DNA from: an uncultured Muribaculaceae bacterium
Lineage (GTDB): Bacteria; Bacteroidota; Bacteroidia; Bacteroidales; Muribaculaceae
NCBI GenBank assembly: GCA_910578075.1
Contig: CAJTPK010000003.1
Span: 1-64,000, forward strand
Length of the DNA: 64,000 nt
Direction: 5' to 3'
Translations under genes and position numbers: made by a program
The notes under the pieces: model-generated
Databases searched by the model: none
Told to the model about the DNA's origin: nothing
Seen by the model: the letters and a program-made list of their open reading frames with translations, nothing else
Part shown: piece after piece, positions 42,648 to 51,792 of the stretch
Layout: each line of letters opens with the position of its first letter
Position numbering within the stretch: the stretch's first letter is position 1

Positions 42648-42666
42648 CGGATTTTATTTATATTTG
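42634..42666 (+). promoter_or_regulatory. Candidate promoter for the M64 peptidase gene
   Basis: Perfect -7 TATATTTG at 42659-42666; the best -33 is TTCG at 42634-42637 (spacing 21), inside the corA 3' end. Start about 42672, leader ~29 nt. Confidence 0.45.
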
Positions 42667-42700
42667 CATTTTTGATTGTCTTACGAACTTTGAACGACCT

Positions 42701-43987
42701 ATGAATTATAGATTGCTTCTCGCCGCTGTTTGCGCGATTTACAGCATGGCCTCTTTGCGTGCCGATGTTGATTTCAATAAGAATTTCTGCGATTCAACCT
42801 TGAGGATTGATTACATTGCAGCAGGAAATTCCAAGGATAGCCATATCTTTTTAGACCGGATGCATAAGATGCCGGGATGGGCGGGGAGAAGGTCGAATCT
42901 CGACAGGGTTCCTTATGTGGGGAATGGCATTGTGACTGTGACTGATTCGCTGAGTGGTGACACAATCTACAGGCATAGCTTTTCCACGCTTTTCCGCGAA
43001 TGGCAGACAACGCCTGAGGCTTACTCTACATCAAAGTCTTTTCAGAATACGTTTCTTGTGCCGATGCCGAAGCGTAGCGCGAGGATCACAGTGGAGATGC
43101 TTGATCATCGGCACGATGCGGTGGCAAGAAATACACATCTCTATACTCCGGGGGATATATTGATAGCGCGTCAGGATACAGCTGGCAAGGCTCCGTATCG
43201 CTATATCCGCCAAGGAGGAGATCCGCGTCGGGCCATCGATGTGGCTATACTCGCAGAAGGGTATACAGAGCGAGAAATGGATGCGTTTTATCGGGACGCG
43301 GAACGAACAGTGAATGCTCTATTGACGCACGAGCCATTTAAAAGCCGCGCGGATGATTTCAATTTTGTGGCTGTCGCGACACCCTCTGCTGATTCCGGGG
43401 TGAGTGTGCCCAGGATGAACGATTGGCGTAAGACGGTTTTCGGTTCTAATTTTGACACGTTCTATTCCGACCGGTATCTTACAACGGGAAATGTGTTTGA
43501 TATTCATGATGCCATAGCGCATGTGCCTTATGAACATATAATAATCCTTGCCAACTGTCAGGTATATGGAGGTGGCGGAATATATAATGCTTATACTCTT
43601 ACCACTACCGGTCATGATCATTTCGAACCGGTGGTGGTGCACGAGTTCGGACATAGTTTCGGAGGTTTAGCTGATGAATATTTCTATGAAGGGGATGTGA
43701 TGGAGGATAGTTATCCGTTCGATGTGGAGCCTTGGGAGCCCAATATAACCACTCTTGTGGATTTCTCTTCAAAGTGGAAGAAAATGCTTCCGGAGAATAC
43801 TCCTGTTCCTACGCCACGCGCGGAGGCATCGCGCTATCCGGTGGGCGTGTTTGAAGGGGGAGGATATTCCTTCAAGGGGATATATAGTCCGGCGGACCGG
43901 TGCCGTATGCGCGACAATGAGTGGCCATCGTTTTGCCCGGTATGTGTCGATGCGCTCAACTCTCTGATAGATTTTTACGTTAAATAA
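42701..43987 (+). CDS. Secreted M64-family metallopeptidase (IgA peptidase M64 type)
   Basis: 428 residues from ATG 42701, chosen because it starts a proper signal peptide (MNYRLLLAAVCAIYSMASLRA). The N-terminal part is a beta-sandwich; the catalytic domain has AILAEGYTEREMDAF, and the zinc site VVHEFGHSFGGLADEY. The M64 prototype from Clostridium ramosum cleaves IgA; Bacteroidota homologues are common gut secreted proteases with unknown targets. Confidence 0.9.
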   Translation: MNYRLLLAAVCAIYSMASLRADVDFNKNFCDSTLRIDYIAAGNSKDSHIFLDRMHKMPGWAGRRSNLDRVPYVGNGIVTVTDSLSGDTIYRHSFSTLFREWQTTPEAYSTSKSFQNTFLVPMPKRSARITVEMLDHRHDAVARNTHLYTPGDILIARQDTAGKAPYRYIRQGGDPRRAIDVAILAEGYTEREMDAFYRDAERTVNALLTHEPFKSRADDFNFVAVATPSADSGVSVPRMNDWRKTVFGSNFDTFYSDRYLTTGNVFDIHDAIAHVPYEHIIILANCQVYGGGGIYNAYTLTTTGHDHFEPVVVHEFGHSFGGLADEYFYEGDVMEDSYPFDVEPWEPNITTLVDFSSKWKKMLPENTPVPTPRAEASRYPVGVFEGGGYSFKGIYSPADRCRMRDNEWPSFCPVCVDALNSLIDFYVK

Positions 43988-44013
43988 GCAACTTAAATAT
44001 TATTTGAAAAATC

Positions 44014-44994
44014 ATGCTGCTGGATGTTGTGTTTCTTATAGTTGGTCTGGTGCTGATTCTTGTAGGCGCCAATGCCCTTACTGACGGTGCCTCTTCGCTT
44101 GCCAAACGATGGGGTATGTCCGATCTTGTGGTTGGACTGACGGTAGTGGCTTTCGGGACGTCTGCTCCGGAGCTGGTGATAAGTGTGATGTCGGCAGCGG
44201 AGGGCAATGCAGGGCTGGCTATAGGAAATGTTGTTGGAAGCAACATCTTTAATGTGTGTGCCATAGCCGGTATCACAGCTATGGTAAGACCTATAAAAGT
44301 CACGCGAGGGATAATGACGGCCGATATTCCGTTTATGATTCTGTCGGCACTTGTGTTTCTGGCCATGGGTAATTCCAAACTGCTTGATGGGGCAGGGGAG
44401 AATATGCTGACAAGGGTTGATGGCATTATATTGTTGCTTCTGTTCCTTGTGTTTATGCATCATACATTTTCTTCAGCAAAATCTGGTTCGGTGGATGATC
44501 CGGCAGCAAAGGATGCGGAAGCGAAGAATAAGATGCCGTTGTGGAAGTCTGTCTTATGGGTTGTAGCTGGGTTAGCGGGGCTTATCTATGGAGGCGACCG
44601 TTTTGTAGCCGGGGCTTCGGGGATAGCTTCGGGGCTGGGTGTGAGCGATGCGGTGATAGGCTTGACTATAGTGGCGGCGGGTACGTCGCTTCCGGAACTC
44701 GCCACGTCGGTGACAGCGGCGTTGAAGGGTAATCCCGGAATTGCGCTCGGCAATGTTATAGGCAGCAATATTTTCAATATTTTCCTTGTGCTCGGGTGTG
44801 CGGCTACGGTAAATCCGCTCCCGTTCGGCAGCGTGGGGAATGTTGACCTACTTGTCCTTACGGGCAGTTGTATGCTGTTCTGGCTATTCGGATATGTGTA
44901 CAAGAACAAGACAATCACAAGGCTCGAGGGAGGTTTGCTTGCATCGGTATATATCGGATATATGGTATGGCTTATACTGAATGCTGCCGCCTAA
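44014..44994 (+). CDS. Calcium/sodium antiporter (CaCA family, YrbG-like)
   Basis: 326 residues, about ten helices in two inverted halves. Each half has an alpha-repeat: GLTVVAFGTSAPELVISVMSA and GLTIVAAGTSLPELATSVTAA, each followed by GNxxGSNIFN. This is the ion-binding core of K+-independent or -dependent Na+/Ca2+ exchangers. It exports calcium across the inner membrane. Confidence 0.94.
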   Translation: MLLDVVFLIVGLVLILVGANALTDGASSLAKRWGMSDLVVGLTVVAFGTSAPELVISVMSAAEGNAGLAIGNVVGSNIFNVCAIAGITAMVRPIKVTRGIMTADIPFMILSALVFLAMGNSKLLDGAGENMLTRVDGIILLLLFLVFMHHTFSSAKSGSVDDPAAKDAEAKNKMPLWKSVLWVVAGLAGLIYGGDRFVAGASGIASGLGVSDAVIGLTIVAAGTSLPELATSVTAALKGNPGIALGNVIGSNIFNIFLVLGCAATVNPLPFGSVGNVDLLVLTGSCMLFWLFGYVYKNKTITRLEGGLLASVYIGYMVWLILNAAA

Positions 44995-45017
44995 GTAGTT
45001 GTACAATAAATTAGCTT

Positions 45018-46190
45018 ATGAAGATAGCATTTCATTTTGACGCTGATTCCGAACTGCTCGGATGCTGTTACGGAGATGTTGTGCATGAACGAATATTCAC
45101 AGATTTGTTGCAAAATAGAAATCTGATCATCTCTTCCAAAATTTTTATCGGTGATCTGCTTTTCGGGGTGTATTCATCTGAATGTATAGCTGAAGAAGAC
45201 GATGAATATGGGAGTGTGAAACTCTCGTATAGAATGAATGATGACGGATATAAGCGAATGTTCGAGCAATGGGTCATGTCGGTGTCCAAGGGTTGGAACA
45301 CGTTTGATATGCATAGACTCATAGGACTGCGTGAACATAATATCTACACAGTATGTTTTGAGAGCATCGATAAGAAAACAGCTTTGTATCTTGACAATGC
45401 GCTCAAAGATTTCACTCCTTATCTCGGGGCTGCCAAGATCATGGAAGATGATCAGCTACAATGGATTCTATACGGTATGTCGCTTGTGCCTTTCGGAAGG
45501 ATAGTGAACAGATCTTTAAATGTCTTTTATGACGAATGGCAGACGCCATTTATGTTGGATTCATCGTGGGTGGGAATTTTTGACAAGGTGACCGAGGAAA
45601 AACTTAATCTTCGATATACGATTTTTGATAAATATCACGATTATAGCCATGCGCGGCGAGTGGCTGAATGGAAAGAGAATTGCGGATCGATGCTTGCGTT
45701 TGTGGCTGACGATGTAGTTTCGCGTATTTCGGATATCGCACCGGATATTTCCGATAAACTGTGGGCTGCGTTGACCGGTTTTGAAGGGGCGGAAACAAAT
45801 GAGCAATATGCGCAGGTCATGACATCTTGCCGCAGGATATTCGAATATGTTGTAGATAGAGTTGCGCCGGAATCTGATGAGCTTACCGAGTCGGGACATT
45901 CGATAAAAAAGAACAAGTATCGTAACCGTCTATATGAGTATGCCATGCGTTGCAGGAAATCAGATGCAGATATAGATATGATACTCGCTTCGCTTGATCA
46001 TCTGACTGCACAATGGGATAAACTTAACGCTCTTGCCAATAAAGGAGTGCATGCGGAGGTGTATCGGGAAGAGGCGAGGCGGTGCTTCATAAGGACCATC
46101 CTGTTGCTCGAAGACATAGTGTCATTGAGCAAATCTCCTTTCCCCATACAGACAGAATTAAAAGAATCGGATGAAACGGATATAGAGTGA
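45018..46190 (+). CDS. Unknown cytoplasmic protein with helical C-terminal domain
   Basis: 390 residues, no signal or membrane segment. The N-terminal half has mixed strands (FHFDADSELLGCCYGD, LLFGVYSSECIAEEDDE). The C-terminal ~120 residues are helical and end with WDKLNALANKGVHAEVYREEARRCFIRTILLLEDIVSLS, reminiscent of C-terminal domains found in some abortive-infection proteins, but I cannot assign a family. Lies between the antiporter and tRNA-Phe. Confidence 0.6.
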   Translation: MKIAFHFDADSELLGCCYGDVVHERIFTDLLQNRNLIISSKIFIGDLLFGVYSSECIAEEDDEYGSVKLSYRMNDDGYKRMFEQWVMSVSKGWNTFDMHRLIGLREHNIYTVCFESIDKKTALYLDNALKDFTPYLGAAKIMEDDQLQWILYGMSLVPFGRIVNRSLNVFYDEWQTPFMLDSSWVGIFDKVTEEKLNLRYTIFDKYHDYSHARRVAEWKENCGSMLAFVADDVVSRISDIAPDISDKLWAALTGFEGAETNEQYAQVMTSCRRIFEYVVDRVAPESDELTESGHSIKKNKYRNRLYEYAMRCRKSDADIDMILASLDHLTAQWDKLNALANKGVHAEVYREEARRCFIRTILLLEDIVSLSKSPFPIQTELKESDETDIE

Positions 46191-46539
46191 AAATTATGAG
46201 GATGTCAAATTTTGAATTGCACCCTTCTTGTGATATATTTGTCTTGTGATACAAGAGGGAATGTATCTCTGATGATGCGTTATATCGATTTTATCTGATA
46301 ATGTCTATTGGATGACGAGACTAATATGGCAAATTAAAGTTTAACACATTTATTATGATTGCTTTGCAATTATGCCGATAATGTAAATTGGGAATTAGTG
46401 CAATTTCGTGTGTTGAACTCTTGAATCAGTATATTTGTATGTTTTGAGATAAGGCATTGATAAATAGCGTTATGTGGAGATGTAGGCGGTCGAGAACTAT
46501 AGTTTTTACAGGAAATGTAATAAAAATATAAAGAAAAAT
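46191..46539. other. AT-rich gap before tRNA-Phe
   Basis: About 350 bp with no open frame of coding character and no clear hairpin terminator. Only the tRNA promoter at its right end is recognisable. Confidence 0.5.
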
Positions 46540-46570
46540 TTTGCAGAATAGAAAATTCTTTATAACTTTG
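46540..46570 (+). promoter_or_regulatory. tRNA-Phe promoter
   Basis: TTTG (46540-46543), 19 bases, TAACTTTG (46563-46570): a perfect match. Expected start about 46576, 41 nt before the mature tRNA. Confidence 0.8.
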
Positions 46571-46616
46571 CACTCGCAAACGGCTCACGAGAGCATCGAG
46601 AGCCAACAACACGGAA

Positions 46617-46689
46617 GGTGCCATAGCTCAGTTGGTAGAGCAAAGGACTGAAAATCCTTGTGTCCCCGGTTCGATTCCTGGTGGCACCA
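46617..46689 (+). tRNA. tRNA-Phe (GAA anticodon)
   Basis: Acceptor GGTGCCA/TGGCACC, D arm GCTCAGTTGGTAGAGC, anticodon stem AAGGA/TCCTT with loop CTGAAAA (GAA), T arm CCCGGTTCGATTCCTGG. CCA is not encoded. The last 12 bases and the following terminator are duplicated at 62241, marking it as the integration target of mobile islands. Confidence 0.96.
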
Positions 46690-46733
46690 CAGAAGACCGC
46701 TAATTCTCAATGAGTTAGCGGTCTTTCTTTCAC
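46678..46733 (+). repeat. Attachment site attL (tRNA-Phe 3' end plus terminator)
   Basis: A 56 bp sequence starting CTGGTGGCACCACAGAAG is repeated exactly at 62241-62296. It contains the 3' 12 nt of tRNA-Phe and the downstream terminator. Such a repeat bounding an integrase-encoding segment is the mark of site-specific integration at a tRNA. Confidence 0.92.
46693..46730 (+). terminator. tRNA-Phe terminator
   Basis: AAGACCGCTAA, loop TTCTCAATGAG, TTAGCGGTCTT then TCTTT. Part of the 56 bp attachment repeat. Confidence 0.88.
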
Positions 46734-46749
46734 CCGTACCCCCCCCCGA

Positions 46750-47003
46750 GTCACCACAAAAGTCACCACACCCACCGTAAGTCGTTGAAATGTTGATGGT
46801 TATATGTGTCGCGGTGTGCGCATATCTATTTCAGTAGATATGTAAAATGTTGATTATCAGTACAAATTAGCACATAATTCATAGTCATTCACCATCATTC
46901 AAACCCACTCAACGGCCTTGCAAACCAGAACTTTAACAGAGTTTAACTATAATCACACGATATAAATGTGGTGACCTCAACCGAAAATCAGCCGGGTCAC
47001 CAC
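46750..47003. repeat. GTCACCAC-type sites at the island 1 left end
   Basis: GTCACCAC occurs at 46750-46757 and 46762-46769, its complement GTGGTGAC at 46968-46975 and again GTCACCAC at 46996-47003. The last two bound a 37 bp inverted-repeat block that is identical at 62574-62610. They look like arm-type integrase or excisionase binding sites. No gene in 46734-47045. Confidence 0.65.
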
Positions 47004-47045
47004 GCAAAACTGTTAAAAACTCAAAAAAATTCGTACCTTTGTTGC

Positions 47046-48317
47046 ATGATAAAATTCGACATTACACTTCCTCAAAAACCTAAAAAAGAAGATTTTGTAG
47101 TTTCAGACGTTTCAATAGAAAGAGCTAAGGCCATTAATGAACACAATAGCTCAGAACATCAAAGTTATAAATCCAAGAATCAGAGTATCTCTATGTGGCT
47201 TGGGTTTATTGGTTGCTGTGTTATAGCCGCAATAATAATCCACAATGTTAATCCTAATGTCGAAGGATTAGGACTCATATTTTGTGCCGTTGTTTTTGGA
47301 GGAATGGCAATGATTCCTTTTGGCTTCATTTTAAGCAATTTATTTGAATCGGTAGGTAAAGAAATTGAGCCATCACGAAAACCACGTGATGATTCATACA
47401 AGCGTGCCGATAGGTATTTGGAAGCAAAAAAACGGTATGAGGATGCTCTTAATTTAATCAGAATGAGATATGCAGGTTCTGATGAAGTTGATTACGATAT
47501 AATTAAGTATAATGAATTATGTGTTAGTAGATTAAGAACTAAAATTGACGAGATGCTAAAAATTGTTCGTATGAGATCTATGAGATGCACATCATTATAT
47601 CTCTCGCGCATTTTTAAGAATCTCGACATTATTGGTGCAGAAATTATTGAATTAATCAATCCCTATCATCACGTTTATAGATGCACTCGGAACAACGAGA
47701 TAGTTGCTATTTCATTTATAAATGTACCAAACAAACATTATTTTAATGTGTTTTGTCAAATAATTGAAGAATACAATATTCTATCTGCTATTGTAATTGT
47801 GGATAATCCTAATAATTTAGATGATTCGGTAAGAAATATAATTGAAAAACGAAAAATAGAAATTATCGGAGTAAATAAATTTGAGCGAGGAGCATTAAAA
47901 TTCATCGATTCTACTGAACTACCCGATAATATCAAACAAGAGTGTGACGATATTCCATTTCCTAATAATTTTAAATTAAGTGCACGATATGAAGGAAATG
48001 GTATCAGGATTTTCAAGATGAGAGTTGTAAATGAGGTCTTTTCATCAAAAAAAGAAATTTTAGAGAAAATAAAATCTTCGCCTAAAATTAGAGGTATGTA
48101 TGGAATTATCTCAATCAATGGTAATTTAACTAATGGAATTTATGGTGTCGTTTATTTTGAATGGGAAGATGAATTCAATTATTATAGGGAATGGTTCACA
48201 GATGCCATACATGCATATCGACAAGAGATAAGCAAAATAATTCCAAGCAACGCTGGCACATGTGATCCACATAAAAGATTTACCTATCAATATTGGAGTT
48301 CCTATTCATGGGATTAA
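47046..48317 (+). CDS. Membrane protein with possible Mrr-like nuclease-fold domain
   Basis: 423 residues from ATG 47046. Two membrane helices around residues 48-90 are followed by a helical linker and, near residues 205-290, an alternating block (DIIGAEIIELINPYHHVYRC, EIVAISFINVP, SAIVIVDNPNNLDDSV, KIEIIGVNKF) that resembles an Mrr/REase-like fold without an obvious D...(E/Q)xK set. The tail is beta-rich. A -7 element TACCTTTG (47034-47041) almost touches the start, so the mRNA may be leaderless or a later ATG (47190) may be used. First gene of island 1; function unknown. Confidence 0.6.
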   Translation: MIKFDITLPQKPKKEDFVVSDVSIERAKAINEHNSSEHQSYKSKNQSISMWLGFIGCCVIAAIIIHNVNPNVEGLGLIFCAVVFGGMAMIPFGFILSNLFESVGKEIEPSRKPRDDSYKRADRYLEAKKRYEDALNLIRMRYAGSDEVDYDIIKYNELCVSRLRTKIDEMLKIVRMRSMRCTSLYLSRIFKNLDIIGAEIIELINPYHHVYRCTRNNEIVAISFINVPNKHYFNVFCQIIEEYNILSAIVIVDNPNNLDDSVRNIIEKRKIEIIGVNKFERGALKFIDSTELPDNIKQECDDIPFPNNFKLSARYEGNGIRIFKMRVVNEVFSSKKEILEKIKSSPKIRGMYGIISINGNLTNGIYGVVYFEWEDEFNYYREWFTDAIHAYRQEISKIIPSNAGTCDPHKRFTYQYWSSYSWD

Positions 48318-48561
48318 TTGCAAAAGAACCTATACTTTCGGAATTGCCCTGTTGGGAGTAGAGAGTCAGAGGTCAGATGCAACGAAATACATGACTATTT
48401 GAGCCAATATTACAATCAGATATGAACTGCTCGCTACCAGAGGCCCCATGATCGAAGTAGTTAGTGATACTGCATGTAGTTTTCTCAATGTTGTAGCACT
48501 CCTCATATACATTCTCTGTATATAGATGATTCCTCTGTATATAGATGATTCCTCTGTCTAT

Positions 48562-48960
48562 AATGGTACTTATGGAAAGTCCCACTACATATCGTTCTGC
48601 GGATTGTGAATCGACCTATCCAGTTTCGATGACTACGATGAGTTCATAGACTTCTGCCTTGCAATCTGTTCGGATGAATCCGACTGTGAATTTCAAGCAT
48701 GGTGTTTCTCCCTCAAGTGATACAACGAGGACTTCATCAGTTGCAGAAACTTCACCACGTCAAGAATACATGGAGATATGCAACAAGCATGGTGCCGGGG
48801 GGGGCGGCGACTACGTGGAGTTCCACGACTAACTCAACAACTTTAAGGAAGCCTACTGCGGCGAGTTGAATTACGATGAAGACTTCATCCGTCACATCGT
48901 CAATGAACGCTGCGACTTTAAAAATCTGTGAGCAATCTCGCTGACCACTTCGACCTCTAA
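48562..48960 (+). pseudogene. Decayed ardA-like antirestriction gene
   Basis: Conceptual translation shows ArdA-like blocks split by stops and frameshifts: NGTYGKSHYISFCGL, stop, IDLSSFDDYDEFIDFCLAI, then in other frames DYVEFHD, FKEAYCGELNYDEDFIRHIV and LADHF. ArdA proteins are DNA mimics that block type I restriction, typical of conjugative elements. At least two stops and one frameshift make it inactive. Upstream 48510-48560 holds a tandem ~20 bp repeat (TCTGTATATAGATGATTCC). Confidence 0.72.
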
Positions 48961-49105
48961 CGCTCTGCCGTAAACGGTTTATGTGCGATTATCAAATAAG
49001 CAGGTACTATAACGAGCTCAGATCCCTCTGTTCCCCAATCCACTTCCGCATCAAGGGCTTTTCCGCAAGGGAGGGCTCTTTTTGTGTTTAGTCACATTTT
49101 ACAAA

Positions 49106-50200
49106 TTATTGACACACACCTCTTATCGGACTAAATCTATGTTTTTTACTAAAACTATCAATGCGTTTAGTAAAACTTTCTGTCTTATGGTTATTATTTA
49201 CAATGCTCATTCGATAAGACCATCCTTCAATATCTAACATCTCATCTGTTTGAGATTTTTGTTTTATAACAGGGGTACTCGTCATATATGCTTCATCTAC
49301 AGACATCATAACTATGTACATGCAGTTCACGAAAGATGAAAAGGATAATGGCAAATAAATAGAAGCTCCAGATGGGCCAGTTACTATAAAGCCTTTATAC
49401 TTATCTACTTCAACATATTCCCATTTGCACCTATCGATTAACTCCTCACATTCCTTTTTAGTTGGTGTTCGTAACTCTCCTTTTGAAAATTTTGTGGCTG
49501 CATCGAATATTTCATTGCCTGAAATATCTTCTTCGCAACTGCCTATTGCATCATCAAATGGTATTGCATAGTACTCTGCCAACTTTTCCCTATCATAATT
49601 TTCGATATAGTCGAATGTTCCCCACCTAAACTTATACCCTATGTCAAAAATATCAGTAGCCCCTATATTCTTATTACTCCATTTTACCGAAAGTCCTAAA
49701 TCAACTATGGGGTTAGACGATACATTCTTTAGCGCATCTTCTATAGAGCCAATTGGAAAAAATTTTTCTTCTTGTTCCTTAACAAAACTATTTACAAAAT
49801 CTTCATGCTCTTTTTTTTGTTGCTTAAACTCATTCTCTGTAATATGTATAGGTGATAGGTCAGCATTATTAAATGCAATAGGAATATCTAATTCTTCTTC
49901 GATTTGCGACTCCATCATCTTCAATTCTGCTCGTTCTTGCTCTTTTTCTTCCCAATATAATCCTTCGTCGAACTCATCTTGTAGTTGTGAAGAACTGCTC
50001 TTTTTATCCTTTTTGGAAGACCATAAAGCACTTATAACATAAACTATTCCAAAGAAGACTATTAGAGTAAATATTCCCGATATTCCAGTCGCACCACTCT
50101 CTTCTGCATCTTGCTGCGCTTCATGCATATACACTGATTGCCCCAATGCATATATGGCATTGAGTCCCAAAGTTATAATTAATACAAATTTTTTTGTCAC
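49106..50200 (-). CDS. Secreted or membrane-tethered FISUMP-like protein
   Basis: 364 residues if started at GTG 50200, which gives a signal peptide (KKFVLIITLGLNAIYALGQ) and follows a -7 element TAATTTTG (50226-50219, minus). A further hydrophobic segment near residues 42-60 precedes an acidic coiled region, then a domain VDLGLSVKWSNKNIGATDIFD, RWGTFDY, LRTPTKKECEEL, FSPIRGV that resembles the Fibrobacter major paralogous (FISUMP) domain common in Bacteroidota surface proteins. Role unknown. Confidence 0.7.
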   Translation of the reverse strand: MTKKFVLIITLGLNAIYALGQSVYMHEAQQDAEESGATGISGIFTLIVFFGIVYVISALWSSKKDKKSSSSQLQDEFDEGLYWEEKEQERAELKMMESQIEEELDIPIAFNNADLSPIHITENEFKQQKKEHEDFVNSFVKEQEEKFFPIGSIEDALKNVSSNPIVDLGLSVKWSNKNIGATDIFDIGYKFRWGTFDYIENYDREKLAEYYAIPFDDAIGSCEEDISGNEIFDAATKFSKGELRTPTKKECEELIDRCKWEYVEVDKYKGFIVTGPSGASIYLPLSFSSFVNCMYIVMMSVDEAYMTSTPVIKQKSQTDEMLDIEGWSYRMSIVNNNHKTESFTKRIDSFSKKHRFSPIRGVCQ

Positions 50201-50293
50201 AATTCCAACATTAAAGTACAAAATTACTGAATTTCTGCGACATAACAAAGGATTATGCTACGTAACATATCGTCCTCATAGGGATTTAATATA

Positions 50294-50365
50294 TGATGCC
50301 ACCGACAATGACAAATGTTGTCTTTCCCGGTGGCATTAAAAAAGAATTTGTCAAGTGTTGACAAA
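50294..50365. promoter_or_regulatory. Hairpin and short palindrome between relaxase remnant and FISUMP-like gene
   Basis: ATGCCACCG and CGGTGGCAT form a long-looped hairpin (about 50293-50334) and TTTGTCAA-GTG-TTGACAAA (50347-50365) is a perfect 19 bp palindrome, of operator size. Their function is not evident. Confidence 0.4.
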
Positions 50366-50386
50366 CGATAGGTTTAAGCATGATTA

Positions 50387-51398
50387 TTATATGTGCATTC
50401 CACCTGTCATGGTGTTTGGATTCTGACCTCGTTTAATGGCTCTGAATCTGCGCAGGGCTTCTTGTACGGGTAAATCCATGTGTGCGGCTCGGTATTCGGG
50501 CCATGTTAAGCCACCGCAACCTGCGAAACCTTGTTCTTCTTGCGGAGAAGATGGTTGCACGGAATGTCCTGCTGAAACTGAATTAGAGGGCGCAGCTTGC
50601 TTTGGGTTGTCCGGATTGCTCAGATAGGAGCACGGCCTCATTGCAGTTCTGTCGAACTTGACATATACTGTCGGGTGATTACCTGTGCAACCGTCAAGAC
50701 GGATTGTTTTGCCCGAAACGTAGTCATTCACTTGTTGAGCGGTCAATCTGACTCCAAGAAGTTTATTTATCGGTCGTATTGTACCGTCTATGAACATGAA
50801 TTCCGATTTCGGATGCAGGTGTGTGTTTGGAAAGATGCTTTGATAGATTGGCAAAACTGAATTTGCGGTCTATCTTCGATGCCGGAAACTTCTTCCCTTT
50901 TCTTGTGAACCAAAGTCCTTGAACCTGATTCGTGCCACGTCGATACTTAAATTCAACGCCAACTCCTGCCGCTTTCAAACGATTCTCAAACTGCCCGAAT
51001 GTAATGCCCTTGTCGTTCCATGCATCGTTGACGGCGTTGAAAATCTCATACCGTGTCTTTTCATTGCCTCGGAGTTTGTTGACTTTTGTCTGCGCTTTGC
51101 CCTCGGAAATATGGAGCCCATACTCTTTGGTCAAATCAAGACAAACCTTCCTGTTGCGGTTAAAATCGTTCTTGTCCGAGATTGTTTCGCCGTGATTATC
51201 GACGCGGCTGAACACAAGGTGGCAGTGTGGATAATCCTTGTCAAGATGACGGACGATGATAAACGTCTCCAACAAATCAGCCTCACCCATTCCCATAGCC
51301 ATTTCCCCATACTCCTGCGGATGGCTTTCCATCCAAGCCTTCAAATCCTCCTTGCTCATATTAGAGGCAGTATTATTTAGTGTATTATTCATATTCAA
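50387..51398 (-). pseudogene. Decayed relaxase/mobilisation gene
   Basis: Frame 51398-50763 encodes a relaxase fragment (IIVRHLDKDYPHCHLVFSRVDN, the HxH metal motif) but the N-terminal catalytic Tyr part is missing. Near 50840 the frame shifts and 50854-50387 continues with a different C-terminal region (FMFIDGTIRPINKLLGVRLTA) like those fused to Bacteroidota relaxases. N-terminal truncation plus frameshift make it non-functional. It marks island 1 as derived from a mobilisable element. Confidence 0.8.
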
Positions 51399-51792
51399 AA
51401 TTGTTTAGGTAGCAAAATTACCACGCACAAGACCATGAAAAAGAAATGTGCAACAACAAAGTTCGCACAAATCCATTGCTAAATCACTCTCATTGGACAC
51501 AATTCTCATCTTTTCTCACAGAATCCCACATTTTCCCATCTTCAATAGTCCAAAATAGACAGAGATAGTAGTAATTCATGCACCTTCTCTCCATTCTTTC
51601 CACTCGCATTTTAGCAATCTCCACTCACAATATCGTCACACGGGTATCTCAACAGACCAAAATTCTCTCTAATAAGTGTAATAGTTCTGGAATCAGTTGT
51701 GTACCTCCCGAATTTTTTATAATTTTATAATCTTATTTTCAGTGAGATAGAATACAAATATAGAAAGAACCACTTGAAAGAATAAATAAAGT
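51399..51792. other. Gap upstream of the five-gene cluster
   Basis: About 390 bp, AT-rich toward the right. No open frame with coding character, no convincing TTTG/TAnnTTTG pair and no strong hairpin was found; the promoter of the downstream cluster is therefore not located. Confidence 0.5.

Noticed and set aside
42587..42700. Longer N-terminus for the M64 peptidase
   Set aside because: It overlaps corA and would bury the signal peptide that begins at 42701; a promoter lies at 42659.
46968..47045. GTG start 26 codons upstream for the membrane protein
   Set aside because: It would place coding sequence inside the 37 bp left-end repeat shared by both islands and upstream of the -7 element.
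48510..48560. Tandem ~20 bp repeat as CRISPR-like or VNTR feature
   Set aside because: Only two full copies and a partial one in a decaying region; most simply a slippage duplication.
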